Assembly: GCF_003725415.1 (NCBI RefSeq)
Contig: NZ_RJQC01000001.1
Coordinates: forward strand, 42,585 to 106,584
Source of the DNA: Absicoccus porci
Lineage (GTDB): Bacteria; Bacillota_I; Bacilli_A; Erysipelotrichales; Erysipelotrichaceae
Reading direction: 5' to 3'
DNA length: 64,000 bases
Under the pieces are notes generated by a model, which worked only from the letters and a program-made list of their open reading frames with translations, searched no databases and was not told where the DNA came from. This document shows positions 44,447 to 53,303 of this stretch, piece after piece; within the stretch, counting starts at the first letter, position 1; each line of letters starts with the position of its first letter. A program made the position numbers and the translations under genes.

Positions 44447-44722
44447 ATGGAATCCTATGTGCAGACAACGAAGGTGTTAAAATCTTTATCCGACCCAAAA
44501 CGGTTGGAAATTGTTGATCGATTGATGGAAAAAGAATATTGTGCATATGAATTATTGCCTTTGTTTCATGTGACACAACCTACGTTATCACACGACATGA
44601 AGGTATTGAGTGAAGCGGGTGTGATCAAACAACAGAGAAAAGGAAAAAATGTGGTTTATTCAGTGGATCGAAAAGTATTGGAGGATGTGGTGAATCATCT
44701 GAATGCGATCATTTCGAAGTGA
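44447..44722 (+). CDS. ArsR-family winged-helix regulator
   Basis: 91 residues. LKSLSDPKRLEIVDRLMEKEYCAYELLPLFHVTQPTLSHDMKVLSEAGVI (about 9-58) is the ArsR helix-turn-helix. The usual metal site ELCVCDL is reduced to EYCAYEL with one Cys, so classical arsenite or cadmium sensing is doubtful. ATG 44447 lies behind AGAGGTGG. No metal-efflux gene is adjacent. Confidence 0.85.
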   Translation: MESYVQTTKVLKSLSDPKRLEIVDRLMEKEYCAYELLPLFHVTQPTLSHDMKVLSEAGVIKQQRKGKNVVYSVDRKVLEDVVNHLNAIISK

Positions 44723-44768
44723 ATGATTTACAATTGTTAATGAAAGTGATACACTGGGTTCAAATGAT

Positions 44769-44968
44769 AGAGGCGCAAAAAAGACACCGTAGAAAGGGAG
44801 TCGGCAGATGTTGATTTTCTATGGTAGCGATTTTGCCGAACTGCTTATTCAGGCATGGATAGGTGGTGGGCTTGCAGAGAAGATCTGTAAGACTGTCTAC
44901 CTTTGGTAGGAGAGCTATCTGATTGCCTTTCACGTAACCAGTAAGATAGCTCTTACTGGTTTTTTTTA
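44769..44968 (+). promoter_or_regulatory. Lysine riboswitch (L box)
   Basis: The aptamer opens with AGAGGCGC (44769-44776) and contains the conserved AGAAAGGGA followed by GTCGGC and TTTGCCGAACTG, and the later GCTTGCAGAGAAGATCTG region, as in L-box RNAs. Antiterminator: AGAGCTATCT (44911-44920) pairs with AGATAGCTCT (44944-44953), ten perfect pairs. Terminator: ACCAGTAAGA (44937-44946) pairs with TCTTACTGGT (44951-44960), ten perfect pairs, then eight T. Lysine binding should favour termination before lysA. Confidence 0.92.
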
Positions 44969-44985
44969 TATAAAGGAGGAAAGTG

Positions 44986-46248
44986 ATGTTAGAAATTGGT
45001 GGCGTACGAGTCGATACGCTTGCACAAACATACAAGACACCGTTGTTTGTGTATGATGAAGATCAATTACGATCCCGTTTACAGGAATATGCAACCTTTT
45101 TTCAATCCGATACGATGGAAACAGGTGTCCTATATGCTTCCAAAGCATTTAGCTGTAAGGCGATGTTGCGATTGGTCAAAGAATATGGTTTAAGTCTGGA
45201 TGTGGTGTCCGGTGGTGAACTTTATACCGCAAAAGCCGTAGATTTTGATATGTCCAAGGTTTATTTTCATGGAAACAATAAATCCAAGGAAGAATTAGAA
45301 ATGGCCATTAATTATGGTGTGGGAACGATTATTGTGGATAACTTGATGGAAGCGCAAATGCTTCATGAAATGAGTCAAAGCATCGATCATACGATCCACG
45401 TCTTGCTTCGAGTCAATCCAGGAATTGATGCCCATACACATAAATATATCGTAACGGGACATGTCGATAGTAAATTCGGTATTTCCTTGCTCCAAGAAAA
45501 AGAGTTGGTGGATGTGATTCGCACATTTGATCAAGATGAGCATCTATCTTTTGATGGGTTACATGCCCATATTGGATCGCAGATTTTTGATAAGAATGCA
45601 TTTATTGCCGAGATTGAAAAGATGTTTGGTTTCATCAAACATTTAGAAGATACCTATGATATTCATTTGAATACGTTGGATTTGGGTGGTGGATTTGCCG
45701 CTACCTATACTTCGGAAGATCATCCTATTCCTTTGCAGGAAGTTTGTTCAACCATTGTTTCTCATTGTGAGAAACAAAACCAAGAATTGGGATTATCCAT
45801 TCAAAAGATCTTGATTGAACCGGGACGGAGCGTGGTTGCGGAAGCGGGTTCCACCATCTATACGGTGGGATTCATGAAACAAACACCGAATAAAAAGTAT
45901 GTATTTGTCGATGGGGGCATGGCCGATAATATTCGGCCGGCATTGTATCAAGCCAAATACAATGCAGATATTGCCAATAAAATGGATGCACCGAAAGATA
46001 CGGTTTACACCGTGGCTGGAAAAGCTTGTGAATCCGGCGATATCTTGATTGAAGGCATTGCCTTACCAAAGTGTGAACCGGGAGATTTATTGGTTACGTA
46101 TACAACGGGTGCCTATGGCTATGCGATGGCCTCGCACTACAATAAAAATCCTTTGCCCGGTGTTGTCTTCTGTCGACAAGGAAAAGCACGTGAAGTGATT
46201 CGAAGGGAATCGTACGAACATTTGATTGATTTAGAAACGGATGAATAA
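44986..46248 (+). CDS. lysA: Diaminopimelate decarboxylase
   Basis: About 420 residues, PLP alanine-racemase-like fold. Converts meso-diaminopimelate to lysine, the last step. TGVLYASKAFSCKAML carries the Schiff-base Lys (about 46), GLHAHIGSQIFD the conserved His, LGGGFAATY the phosphate loop, and EPGRSVVAEAG the Arg. The C-terminal GKACESGD provides the partner active-site Cys. ATG 44986 is behind AAAGGAGG, just after the riboswitch terminator. Confidence 0.96.
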   Translation: MLEIGGVRVDTLAQTYKTPLFVYDEDQLRSRLQEYATFFQSDTMETGVLYASKAFSCKAMLRLVKEYGLSLDVVSGGELYTAKAVDFDMSKVYFHGNNKSKEELEMAINYGVGTIIVDNLMEAQMLHEMSQSIDHTIHVLLRVNPGIDAHTHKYIVTGHVDSKFGISLLQEKELVDVIRTFDQDEHLSFDGLHAHIGSQIFDKNAFIAEIEKMFGFIKHLEDTYDIHLNTLDLGGGFAATYTSEDHPIPLQEVCSTIVSHCEKQNQELGLSIQKILIEPGRSVVAEAGSTIYTVGFMKQTPNKKYVFVDGGMADNIRPALYQAKYNADIANKMDAPKDTVYTVAGKACESGDILIEGIALPKCEPGDLLVTYTTGAYGYAMASHYNKNPLPGVVFCRQGKAREVIRRESYEHLIDLETDE

Positions 46249-46265
46249 GAAAGGATGTGTTTTCA

Positions 46266-47144
46266 ATGATCAAGGGTTCTATTGTTGCATTAATTACACC
46301 ATTTCATGAAGATGGCAGTGTTGATTTTGATAAGTTAGGTGAATTGTTGGAGTATCATGTAGCCAATCATACCGATGGTATCTTGGTTTTAGGAACAACG
46401 GGTGAATCGAGTACCATGACCCATGAAGAAGATGATGCGGTCGTTCGTTATACGATTGATAAGATCGATCATCGGATTCCCGTTGTGGTTGGAGCTGGTT
46501 CTAACGATACGAAAACAGCAGTCGATAAGAGTATCAAATATGAAAATATGGGTGCCGATTATTTGTTGATCATCACGCCGTACTACAACAAGGCCAATGA
46601 AGGTGGTATGATTGCCCACTTTACAACCGTAGCCAATGCGGTTCATACCCCTATTATCTTATATAACGTACCAGGACGTACGGGATGTAAATTAAGTGAA
46701 CATGCCGTATCCGTATTATCAAAACATCCAAATATTTGTGGTATCAAAGAGGCTAGTGGGGATATTAGTTATGCTACCCGTATTTCTCGTTATTTGAGTG
46801 ATGATTTTGTGATGTATTCTGGTAATGATGATATGGTCGTTCCCATTCTTTCCTTAGGTGGTTCCGGTGTCATTTCTGTCTTTGCCAATACCAATCCACA
46901 AGAAGCCCATGATATGGTGCAAGCTTGGTTTGATGGGGATTTGAAGAAATCTTTATCCATCCAACAAAAATATCTTGATTATATTCATGCCTTATTCTGT
47001 GAGGTCAATCCAATTCCAGTCAAGGCTGCTTTGAATTTGATGGGTAAGAACGTGGGTGGTTATCGTTTGCCATTGTATCCAATGGATCCTAAGAACCACG
47101 ATCATTTGGAAGAAGAAATGAAGAAAGTAGGGATCATTGAATGA
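46266..47144 (+). CDS. dapA: 4-hydroxy-tetrahydrodipicolinate synthase
   Basis: About 292 residues. Condenses pyruvate with aspartate semialdehyde. IVALITPFHEDGSVDF, GTTGESSTMTHEE (about 43-55, pyruvate site), IILYNVPGRTGC with the catalytic Tyr, and GIKEASGD (Schiff-base Lys about 160) are all typical. ATG 46266 matches family starts; a GTG at 46257 is closer to AAGGA and cannot be excluded. Overlaps dapB by 4 bases. Confidence 0.96.
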   Translation: MIKGSIVALITPFHEDGSVDFDKLGELLEYHVANHTDGILVLGTTGESSTMTHEEDDAVVRYTIDKIDHRIPVVVGAGSNDTKTAVDKSIKYENMGADYLLIITPYYNKANEGGMIAHFTTVANAVHTPIILYNVPGRTGCKLSEHAVSVLSKHPNICGIKEASGDISYATRISRYLSDDFVMYSGNDDMVVPILSLGGSGVISVFANTNPQEAHDMVQAWFDGDLKKSLSIQQKYLDYIHALFCEVNPIPVKAALNLMGKNVGGYRLPLYPMDPKNHDHLEEEMKKVGIIE

Positions 47145-47860
47145 AATTAATCATTGGTGGACAAGGTAAGATGGGCTCACTTTTAAAAGAAACGGCCCAG
47201 AACTTAGGTCATACAGTTTTAGCCAATGTCGATACATCCAATTTGGATGTCTTAGATACACTGGAAAGTGCGGATATGATCGTTGATTTTTCCCATCGCG
47301 ATAATTTAAATTGGATCATTGACTATGTCAACGCCCATGATTGTGCTTTGGTTTATGGGACTACGGGGTTGGATGCGGATCAAAAAGCGCAATTGGTGAC
47401 TTTATCCAAAACGCATCCTGTCTTCTTTTCCGCAAATTATTCCTATGGTGTGGCGGTCTTTACCGAGATCATGAAAGTAGCCGTACCAATGTTGAAAGAT
47501 AGTTTTGATATGGAGTTGGTGGAAACCCATCACAACCAAAAGGCCGATGCGCCAAGTGGTACGGCCAAAGCCATCTTGGAAATCATGAATCCCAATGGCG
47601 AATTCAAAGAAGTCTATGGTCGTCATGGCTTGATTGGTCCACGTCAAAAAGAAATTGGTGTCCATGCTTTACGTGGTGGTACCGAAGCTGGTGAACATAC
47701 GGTTCATTTCTTTGGTGATAATGAATCGATTACGATCACGCATCATGCAACCAATCGTCAGATTTTTGTCAATGGGGCTCTAAAAGCCGCAGCTTGGTTG
47801 GAAGGTAAACCGGCTGGATTGTATGGCATGCCAGATCTTTTAGGAGTGAATCAGGCATGA
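47141..47860 (+). CDS. dapB: 4-hydroxy-tetrahydrodipicolinate reductase
   Basis: 239 residues. NAD(P)H-dependent step after DapA. IIGGQGKMGSLL (3-14) binds the cofactor, ETHHNQKADAPSGTA (about 127-141) is the catalytic and substrate motif. Slightly short for the family (about 240-270) but complete. The ATG overlaps the dapA stop (ATGA) and the end overlaps the next gene by 4. Confidence 0.96.
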   Translation: MKLIIGGQGKMGSLLKETAQNLGHTVLANVDTSNLDVLDTLESADMIVDFSHRDNLNWIIDYVNAHDCALVYGTTGLDADQKAQLVTLSKTHPVFFSANYSYGVAVFTEIMKVAVPMLKDSFDMELVETHHNQKADAPSGTAKAILEIMNPNGEFKEVYGRHGLIGPRQKEIGVHALRGGTEAGEHTVHFFGDNESITITHHATNRQIFVNGALKAAAWLEGKPAGLYGMPDLLGVNQA

Positions 47861-48747
47861 AGATTGCGATCATAGGTCGTGGTGCTATTGGAACGTTGTA
47901 TGGTCAGTTGTTTGAAAAGGGTCATCAAGATGTGGTCTTCTTAGTAGATGCGGATCGTAAGAAACGTTATGAAGCCAATCCTTTGATTTGTAACGGAAAA
48001 CCAGTGGATTTTCAATATGAAACCCAAACCGATCCGGTGGATCTCTTATTTATTTCCACAAAATATAGTGGTCTGCCAAGTGCCATCGAACAAGCAAAAG
48101 ATTCAATCGATGCACATACGATCATTGTATCAGCTTTAAATGGAATTGTATCTGAGGAGGAATTGCGTAAAGCCTTTCCAAAGAACAAGGTAATTCGAAC
48201 CATTGTTCAAGGTATGGATTCGACCTATTTACATAATCAATGTACATATAAAGTGGTTGGTGAACTTTTGTTTGGAGCGGATGAAAAAGATCAAATGGAA
48301 GCGTGTCAATGTTTGGAACAATTGTATACGTCTTGTCAAATTCCTCATCGTTGGGTCGAAGATATTGTTAAGGAACAATGGAATAAATTGATGTTGAATT
48401 GCGGTATTAACCAAACGTGTGCAGCGTATTATACAACGTATGGTGGTATCAAGGTCGATGGTCCGCTACAAGATATTTATATGAAAGCGATGTTGGAAGT
48501 GAAGGCCGTGGCCAATGCCCAAAATATTCCAATTACGGATGCGGATGTGCAACATTGGTTTGATGTGATGGAACCGTTATCCAATGAGGGTATGCCCAGC
48601 ATGCGTCAAGATATCATTGCGCATCGAAAAACGGAATTGGCCTTGTTTTCGGGTACGGTCGTTCCTATCGCAAAAAAATTAGGTATTCAAACACCGGTAT
48701 TGGAAGATCTGGCCCGACGTATTCGTGCGATTGAAGCTGCGTTCTAA
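47857..48747 (+). CDS. Ketopantoate reductase (PanE/ApbA)-like protein
   Basis: 296 residues. N-terminal Rossmann fold IIGRGAIGTLYG (4-15) for NADPH and the C-terminal helical domain with KEQWNKLMLNCGINQ (catalytic Lys, about 171-185) and RQDIIAHRKTELALFSG carrying the substrate Glu. Ketopantoate reductase makes pantoate for coenzyme A. Coupled to dapB by a 4-base overlap, which is unusual for a pantothenate gene; it could act on another 2-keto acid. No panB, panC or panD in the window. Confidence 0.8.
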   Translation: MKIAIIGRGAIGTLYGQLFEKGHQDVVFLVDADRKKRYEANPLICNGKPVDFQYETQTDPVDLLFISTKYSGLPSAIEQAKDSIDAHTIIVSALNGIVSEEELRKAFPKNKVIRTIVQGMDSTYLHNQCTYKVVGELLFGADEKDQMEACQCLEQLYTSCQIPHRWVEDIVKEQWNKLMLNCGINQTCAAYYTTYGGIKVDGPLQDIYMKAMLEVKAVANAQNIPITDADVQHWFDVMEPLSNEGMPSMRQDIIAHRKTELALFSGTVVPIAKKLGIQTPVLEDLARRIRAIEAAF

Positions 48748-48790
48748 ATAATATTTAGAAGTGTTAGAAAAATAAACAATGCATGGAACT

Positions 48791-48819
48791 TTCACAAAAC
48801 ATAGTTTTTTCGATATAAT
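48791..48819 (+). promoter_or_regulatory. Promoter of the class II amidotransferase gene
   Basis: TTCACA (48791-48796), 17 bases, TATAAT (48814-48819). Ribosome binding site GGGTGAAGGA follows. Confidence 0.7.
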
Positions 48820-48842
48820 GAAACCGGAAAGGGTGAAGGAAC

Positions 48843-49625
48843 ATGTGTGAATTGTTTGGCTTTTCAGGAAATACCTATAAAGAGATGAATGACTATTTGG
48901 ACGTGTTCTATTCCCATAGTGTACGACATCCGCATGGATGGGGCTTGGCTATCTTGGATGGTAAAGTTTCACGGGTTGAAAAAGAGTCCAAACAAGCGAT
49001 TCGATCCCTTTATTTAGCGGAGCGTTTATCCGAACCGATTTATGCACGGACGTGTTTAGCCCATATTCGTTATGCGACCGTAGGCGAAATGAAATACAAC
49101 AATTGTAATCCCTATCGGTGGGTAGATCGATATGGTCGCACGTGGACCATGGTCCATAATGGTACCATCTTTAATTATGATGCATTGAATAAATATAAGA
49201 AAGTCCAAGATGGCGAAACCGATAGTGAACGTGTGTTGTTATTTATTGTGGATGCAATCAATCGTAAAGAAATTGAATTGGGTAAAGAGTTGAATCAACA
49301 AGAACGTTTTGAACTCTTGGATACATTGGTTTGTGACTTATCCCAAGGTAATAAATTGAATTTGATGATTTATGATGGCGACAATTTCTATGTTCACACC
49401 AATGAGGCACATACCCTGAATCAATTGGAAACACCGGATGGTCGTTACTTTTCGACCAAACCTTTATCAGAGGAAGATTGGTATCCGGTTCCGTTGACGC
49501 AATTGTTGGCGTATCAAGATGGTGAATTGATTTATCAAGGAACCAATCATCATCATGAATATGTATATAATGCGGATCAATTTAAGTCCATTGGTGGTGA
49601 CTTTATTGACTTTGCGAATCTCTAA
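48843..49625 (+). CDS. Class II glutamine amidotransferase (YafJ-like)
   Basis: 260 residues. MCELFGFSG gives Cys2 as the N-terminal nucleophile after Met removal. RHPHGWGLAIL, CLAHIRYATVGEMKYNNCNPY and WTMVHNGTIFN form the glutaminase pocket. There is no synthase domain, so the acceptor of the ammonia is unknown. Similar stand-alone enzymes act in peptidoglycan or ergothioneine-type chemistry. Alone between promoter and terminator. Confidence 0.85.
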   Translation: MCELFGFSGNTYKEMNDYLDVFYSHSVRHPHGWGLAILDGKVSRVEKESKQAIRSLYLAERLSEPIYARTCLAHIRYATVGEMKYNNCNPYRWVDRYGRTWTMVHNGTIFNYDALNKYKKVQDGETDSERVLLFIVDAINRKEIELGKELNQQERFELLDTLVCDLSQGNKLNLMIYDGDNFYVHTNEAHTLNQLETPDGRYFSTKPLSEEDWYPVPLTQLLAYQDGELIYQGTNHHHEYVYNADQFKSIGGDFIDFANL

Positions 49626-49655
49626 GAAATGGATGGGTGTCCATTTCTTTTTTTT
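49623..49655 (+). terminator. Intrinsic terminator
   Basis: AAGAAATGGA pairs perfectly with TCCATTTCTT around TGGGTG, followed by TTTTTT. Confidence 0.92.
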
Positions 49656-49699
49656 CGGAAATGATTTAGAATATATATCACATAGTAAAGGATGATCAT

Positions 49700-50563
49700 A
49701 TGACAAGAATTGGTTTAGTATGTGAAGGCGGTGGCATGAAATGTGCCTATGGGGCCGCTATATTAGATAAATTTTTAGATGATAAGATTACGTTTGATTA
49801 TTGTATTGGTGCTTCAGCAGGTAGTGCGAATCTAGCAAGCTACTTGGCGGGACAACGCGGTCGCAATATACGTTTTTATACAAAGTGGATCAAGAATCCG
49901 GAATTTTTTGGCAAAAAGAGTTTTTTGAAGACCGGTGATTTATTTGGTCTCCATTATATTTATGGTACCCTTACCAATTCGACGGGCAAGGATCCAATCA
50001 ATTATCAAGCCATCATGGATAATCCATCCGAGTTTGAATTGGTCGCAACCGATGCCAAAACCGGAAAACCGGTGTATTTTGATAAGTCGGTCATGAAACA
50101 AGATGATTATCGTGCCATCATGGCTTCCAGTGCCATTCCAGCGGCTTGTCATCCCATCCAAATTGGCAAGGACCGTTATTATGATGGTGGGGTATCGGAT
50201 GCGATTCCTTGTCAAAGAGCTTTGGATAAAGGATGTGACAAATTGGTCGTAATCACGTCCAAACCACGGGATTATGTCAAAGAACCAGAAGCGCATAAGA
50301 AGTTGTATCATGCGTTATGTGCCAAATATCCAGCAACGATCAAGGATTTGGATAGACGACATATCATGTATAAACAAGAACAAGATTTGATGTTTGATTT
50401 GGAAAAAAAGCACAAGGCGTTTATCTTTGCGCCCAGTGAGCATCTACCCATGAGTACGACATCCATGGATCCCAAAGAAAATGAACAATTGTATTCGTTG
50501 GGTATGTATGATTATGTGAAGTTGAACAAGGCATTTCAAGCCTTTATTGAGGATGCACGATGA
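49700..50563 (+). CDS. Patatin-like phospholipase (paralogue 3)
   Basis: 287 residues. VCEGGGMKCAYGAAIL (oxyanion, 7-22), nucleophile GASAGSAN (about 37-44) and Asp in YDGGVSD (about 165). Closer to the RssA/YjjU-type stand-alone patatins than the two at 31209 and 35460. AAAGGATGATC precedes the ATG. Overlaps the next gene by 4 bases. Confidence 0.9.
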   Translation: MTRIGLVCEGGGMKCAYGAAILDKFLDDKITFDYCIGASAGSANLASYLAGQRGRNIRFYTKWIKNPEFFGKKSFLKTGDLFGLHYIYGTLTNSTGKDPINYQAIMDNPSEFELVATDAKTGKPVYFDKSVMKQDDYRAIMASSAIPAACHPIQIGKDRYYDGGVSDAIPCQRALDKGCDKLVVITSKPRDYVKEPEAHKKLYHALCAKYPATIKDLDRRHIMYKQEQDLMFDLEKKHKAFIFAPSEHLPMSTTSMDPKENEQLYSLGMYDYVKLNKAFQAFIEDAR

Positions 50564-51150
50564 AAAAAAAGGTAAAGACGATCATTTGTATCGCATATCT
50601 TGTGGTGATGTTTTCTTTGATCGTTCATCTATTGGAACAGCCATTTGATATTTTTCATCGCTTTGCGTGGGTATTGATTGGTTTTTATGTATGTGATCTG
50701 ATCGATGTGACATATAAAGAAAATCGTTTGATCCAAGCCTTAGCTATCACGTTTGGTTTTTATTCCCTATACCAAGCCTGGTTAAATTTATATACAATGT
50801 TGACGATTCCGTCCTTTCTTTCCATGATTTTTACCATTTGTCTTTTGGCTCGACTCCTCTTGTGTTTTGTGCCATGGAAACAATGGAAGAAGACCAAATA
50901 TCGGGGGTATACCTTATTACGAAACTTACCTCTTTTCGGAATGGGTGTGGTATTAGAGCTCTTATTTATCGAATCGGGAAATATGAATAGTTATGGATTA
51001 TGGTTGATGGAGATATTCATCCCTTTACTCTTTGTGTTCTTTGAACTCGAAGATCTTCAACTCAAAAGACCAACCATTTGGATGGTAGGTAGTTGGATCA
51101 GCCATTTGGGATTGGCCTTGATGTTTTTACAGATGATTGGACAGATATAA
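50560..51150 (+). CDS. Predicted membrane protein, unknown
   Basis: 196 residues with about five or six hydrophobic segments (IICIAYLVVMFSLIVHLL, FAWVLIGFYVCDLI, ALAITFGFYSLYQAWL, FLSMIFTICLLARLLLCF, LWLMEIFIPLLFVFF, LGLALMFLQMIGQI). No family recognised. Coupled to the patatin by overlap, so the two may act together at the membrane. Confidence 0.65.
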   Translation: MKKKVKTIICIAYLVVMFSLIVHLLEQPFDIFHRFAWVLIGFYVCDLIDVTYKENRLIQALAITFGFYSLYQAWLNLYTMLTIPSFLSMIFTICLLARLLLCFVPWKQWKKTKYRGYTLLRNLPLFGMGVVLELLFIESGNMNSYGLWLMEIFIPLLFVFFELEDLQLKRPTIWMVGSWISHLGLALMFLQMIGQI

Positions 51151-51185
51151 TGAATATGTTAATTTTTGCATATTATGATTTTATT

Positions 51186-51215
51186 AGCTAGTTTCCATTG
51201 AAGCTAGCTTTTTTG
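51186..51215 (+). terminator. Intrinsic terminator
   Basis: AGCTAGTTTC pairs with GAAGCTAGCT (one G-T pair) around CATT, then TTTTT. Confidence 0.85.
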
Positions 51216-51625
51216 TATGGTCACTTTATGAACGAAAGAAGGATGAAAAATTCAAATTTTAAGAAAGTTTTAAGGTTCTATTTCATTGAACAGTGTTTAA
51301 AAAATCTGTAATAACTGGAATTAGTTCCCACTGGGAAGAACATTCGTCCATATGGAATAACTGTTCGATTATGTATTAATTGTTAGAAGCATAATGTATA
51401 TAACAAATGTCAATTCATTATTTGGAAAAATCATGAAAAAAAGCTTGAAACTGTTGTTCTGTATTTGATGGGACGACACTAACGAAATCGGCAATAAAAA
51501 ACTAATCAGAAAACGAATATTTCAATTAGCCTTTTTAAGCATATATTTCATATAAACCAGATTGTTTAAATATTGATGTCCTTTAAAATGAACTTAAATA
51601 ACAGAGAGAATAAATTTTAATTACT
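51216..51625. other. AT-rich non-coding stretch
   Basis: No gene found. A short palindrome TTCCCACTGGGAA lies at about 51325-51338, and about 51505-51540 has a weak stem (AACTAAT with ATTAG) ending in CCTTTTTAAGCAT, similar in build to the terminator in the IS256 element at 1429-1480. It may be leftover IS sequence. Confidence 0.4.
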
Positions 51626-52015
51626 CACCCTTTTTGTCAAAACATGAAGATTTAGTAGATCCAAACCACATTTTTAATGATTCAATAGCGGAATCAAGTT
51701 TTTTTAATTCAGCTTCGATTTTTTCCATATCGGAAGTTTCATCTGCAAATATCTCTATCAAACGATCTTTTTATTTTCTAGATTATTTAATGATGAAAAT
51801 ATTTCAACTGCTGTTTTTGTTACTGATTGATGGCAATTGGTTTAAATCACTGACGAATGGCACAATCGGTCTTACAATATTTATTGCATAAATAAACATC
51901 ATCATATATTTCAGACATATTTAATACAGTCTTTGGATCCGGTATTCTTGAATTTTCATAATCAAATAAAGTATGTTCGCTAATATGGAGCCCTTCTGAT
52001 GCAGTAGATCGTGAA
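51626..52015 (-). pseudogene. Decayed HTH (XRE-like) regulator
   Basis: On the reverse strand, from about 52010, one frame reads EGLHISEHTLFDYENSRIP followed by DPKTVLNMSEIYDD and YCKTDCAIRQ, the helix-turn-helix and Cys-containing tail of a regulator group common in Bacillota mobile elements. It is broken near 51845. Another frame gives DETSDMEKIEAELKKLDSA and MWFGSTKSSCF before a stop near 51626. The N-terminus is missing. The rest of 52016-52244 holds no gene. Confidence 0.6.
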
Positions 52016-52244
52016 TTCAGAACAAAATTTTATTGGAGGGGATGCCTATCTGGCAGATTAAGATATACATTCTAAAAGAAAAGTAAGTTATGTAAAATCT
52101 GAATAAACAAATAGAGAATAAAACCAATTGTGGGCAACATTGAATCATCAAATTTTAGATACTATCGTATCAATTTTTTTTAGTCATTCCATTAGCTATA
52201 TCTTTACTGTTGTGTTAGGATAATATCGTGAAATTATTCACATA

Positions 52245-53303
52245 ATGCGTATGAATACAAAATTGAATGAATATATTGAAAAATTGGCATCTACCCATCA
52301 GTTATCTTTGGATGCCTATGAATATGTAATTACCCATCGAGATGAAGAGGCGGCCGAATGGCTGGCACGCAAAGCACGAGATATATCGCAATCGATTTAT
52401 GGAAAATCCATTTATGTGCGAGGTCTGATTGAATTTACGAATATCTGTAAGAATGATTGTTTCTACTGTGGGATTCGTAAAGATGCTTCTTGCAGTCGTT
52501 ATCGTTTGGATCAAGAGGATATTCTGGAATGTTGTGCCGAAGGTTATGATTTAGGCTTTCGAACCTTCGTGCTCCAAGGTGGCGAAGATGCGTATTTCAA
52601 TGATGCACGCTTATGCGACATTGTTTCTAAAATCCATACCTTGTATCCCGATTGTGCCATTACCTTATCCGTTGGGGAACGAAATAAAGAAAGTTATCAA
52701 CGCTTATTTGATGCTGGAGCCAGTCGTTATTTATTACGACATGAAACGGCTGATCGTAATCATTATCATAAGCTGCATCCATCTTCGATGTCATTTAGTC
52801 ATCGGATGCGATGCATCCAAGATTTACGGGATATTGGTTATGATGTGGGTATTGGTATGATGGTGCAATCCCCGTATCAAACAGCCCATCATTTAGCTGA
52901 AGACCTAAAATTTGTGGAAACCTTTCATCCCGAAATGTGTGGTATTGGTCCGTATATCACCGCCAAAGATACACCGTTTCATGATCAGCCATCGGGAAGT
53001 GTGGAATTGACCTTGTATTTGATCAGTATTCTACGTCTGATTTATCCACCCATGTTGATTCCAGCTACTACAGCTTTAGGTACACTCGATCCCGTTGGTC
53101 GCGAAAAAGGGGTATTGGCTGGAGCGAATGTAGTCATGCCCAATTTAAGTCCAGTGGGTGTTCGACGCAAATATCAGTTGTACGACAATAAGATTTGTGT
53201 GGGAGATGAAAGCGCCCAATGTCGTCACTGTTTAGAAAATCGGATGGATCGTATTGGATATACGGTCGTCACCGATAGAGGAGATATAAAATTATGGGAT
53301 TAA
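52245..53303 (+). CDS. hydE: [FeFe]-hydrogenase H-cluster radical SAM maturase HydE
   Basis: 352 residues. C68-x3-C72-x2-C75 in ICKNDCFYCGI binds the SAM iron-sulfur cluster. VLQGGED, LLRHETAD and GIGMMVQSPYQTAHHL are HydE hallmarks that separate it from BioB, PylB and ThiH/HydG. HydE works on a Fe(CO)2(CN)-cysteine synthon made by HydG in the known pathway. Starts at ATG 52245 (or 52251); no clear ribosome binding site. Only 10 bases overlap with hydF. Neither hydG nor a hydrogenase gene is present here. Confidence 0.9.
   Translation: MRMNTKLNEYIEKLASTHQLSLDAYEYVITHRDEEAAEWLARKARDISQSIYGKSIYVRGLIEFTNICKNDCFYCGIRKDASCSRYRLDQEDILECCAEGYDLGFRTFVLQGGEDAYFNDARLCDIVSKIHTLYPDCAITLSVGERNKESYQRLFDAGASRYLLRHETADRNHYHKLHPSSMSFSHRMRCIQDLRDIGYDVGIGMMVQSPYQTAHHLAEDLKFVETFHPEMCGIGPYITAKDTPFHDQPSGSVELTLYLISILRLIYPPMLIPATTALGTLDPVGREKGVLAGANVVMPNLSPVGVRRKYQLYDNKICVGDESAQCRHCLENRMDRIGYTVVTDRGDIKLWD

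Noticed and set aside
52245-53303. Biotin synthase (BioB) or HydG
   Set aside because: Also radical SAM with CxxxCxxC, but LLRHETAD and GMMVQSPYQT are HydE features and no C-terminal HydG cluster motif is present.
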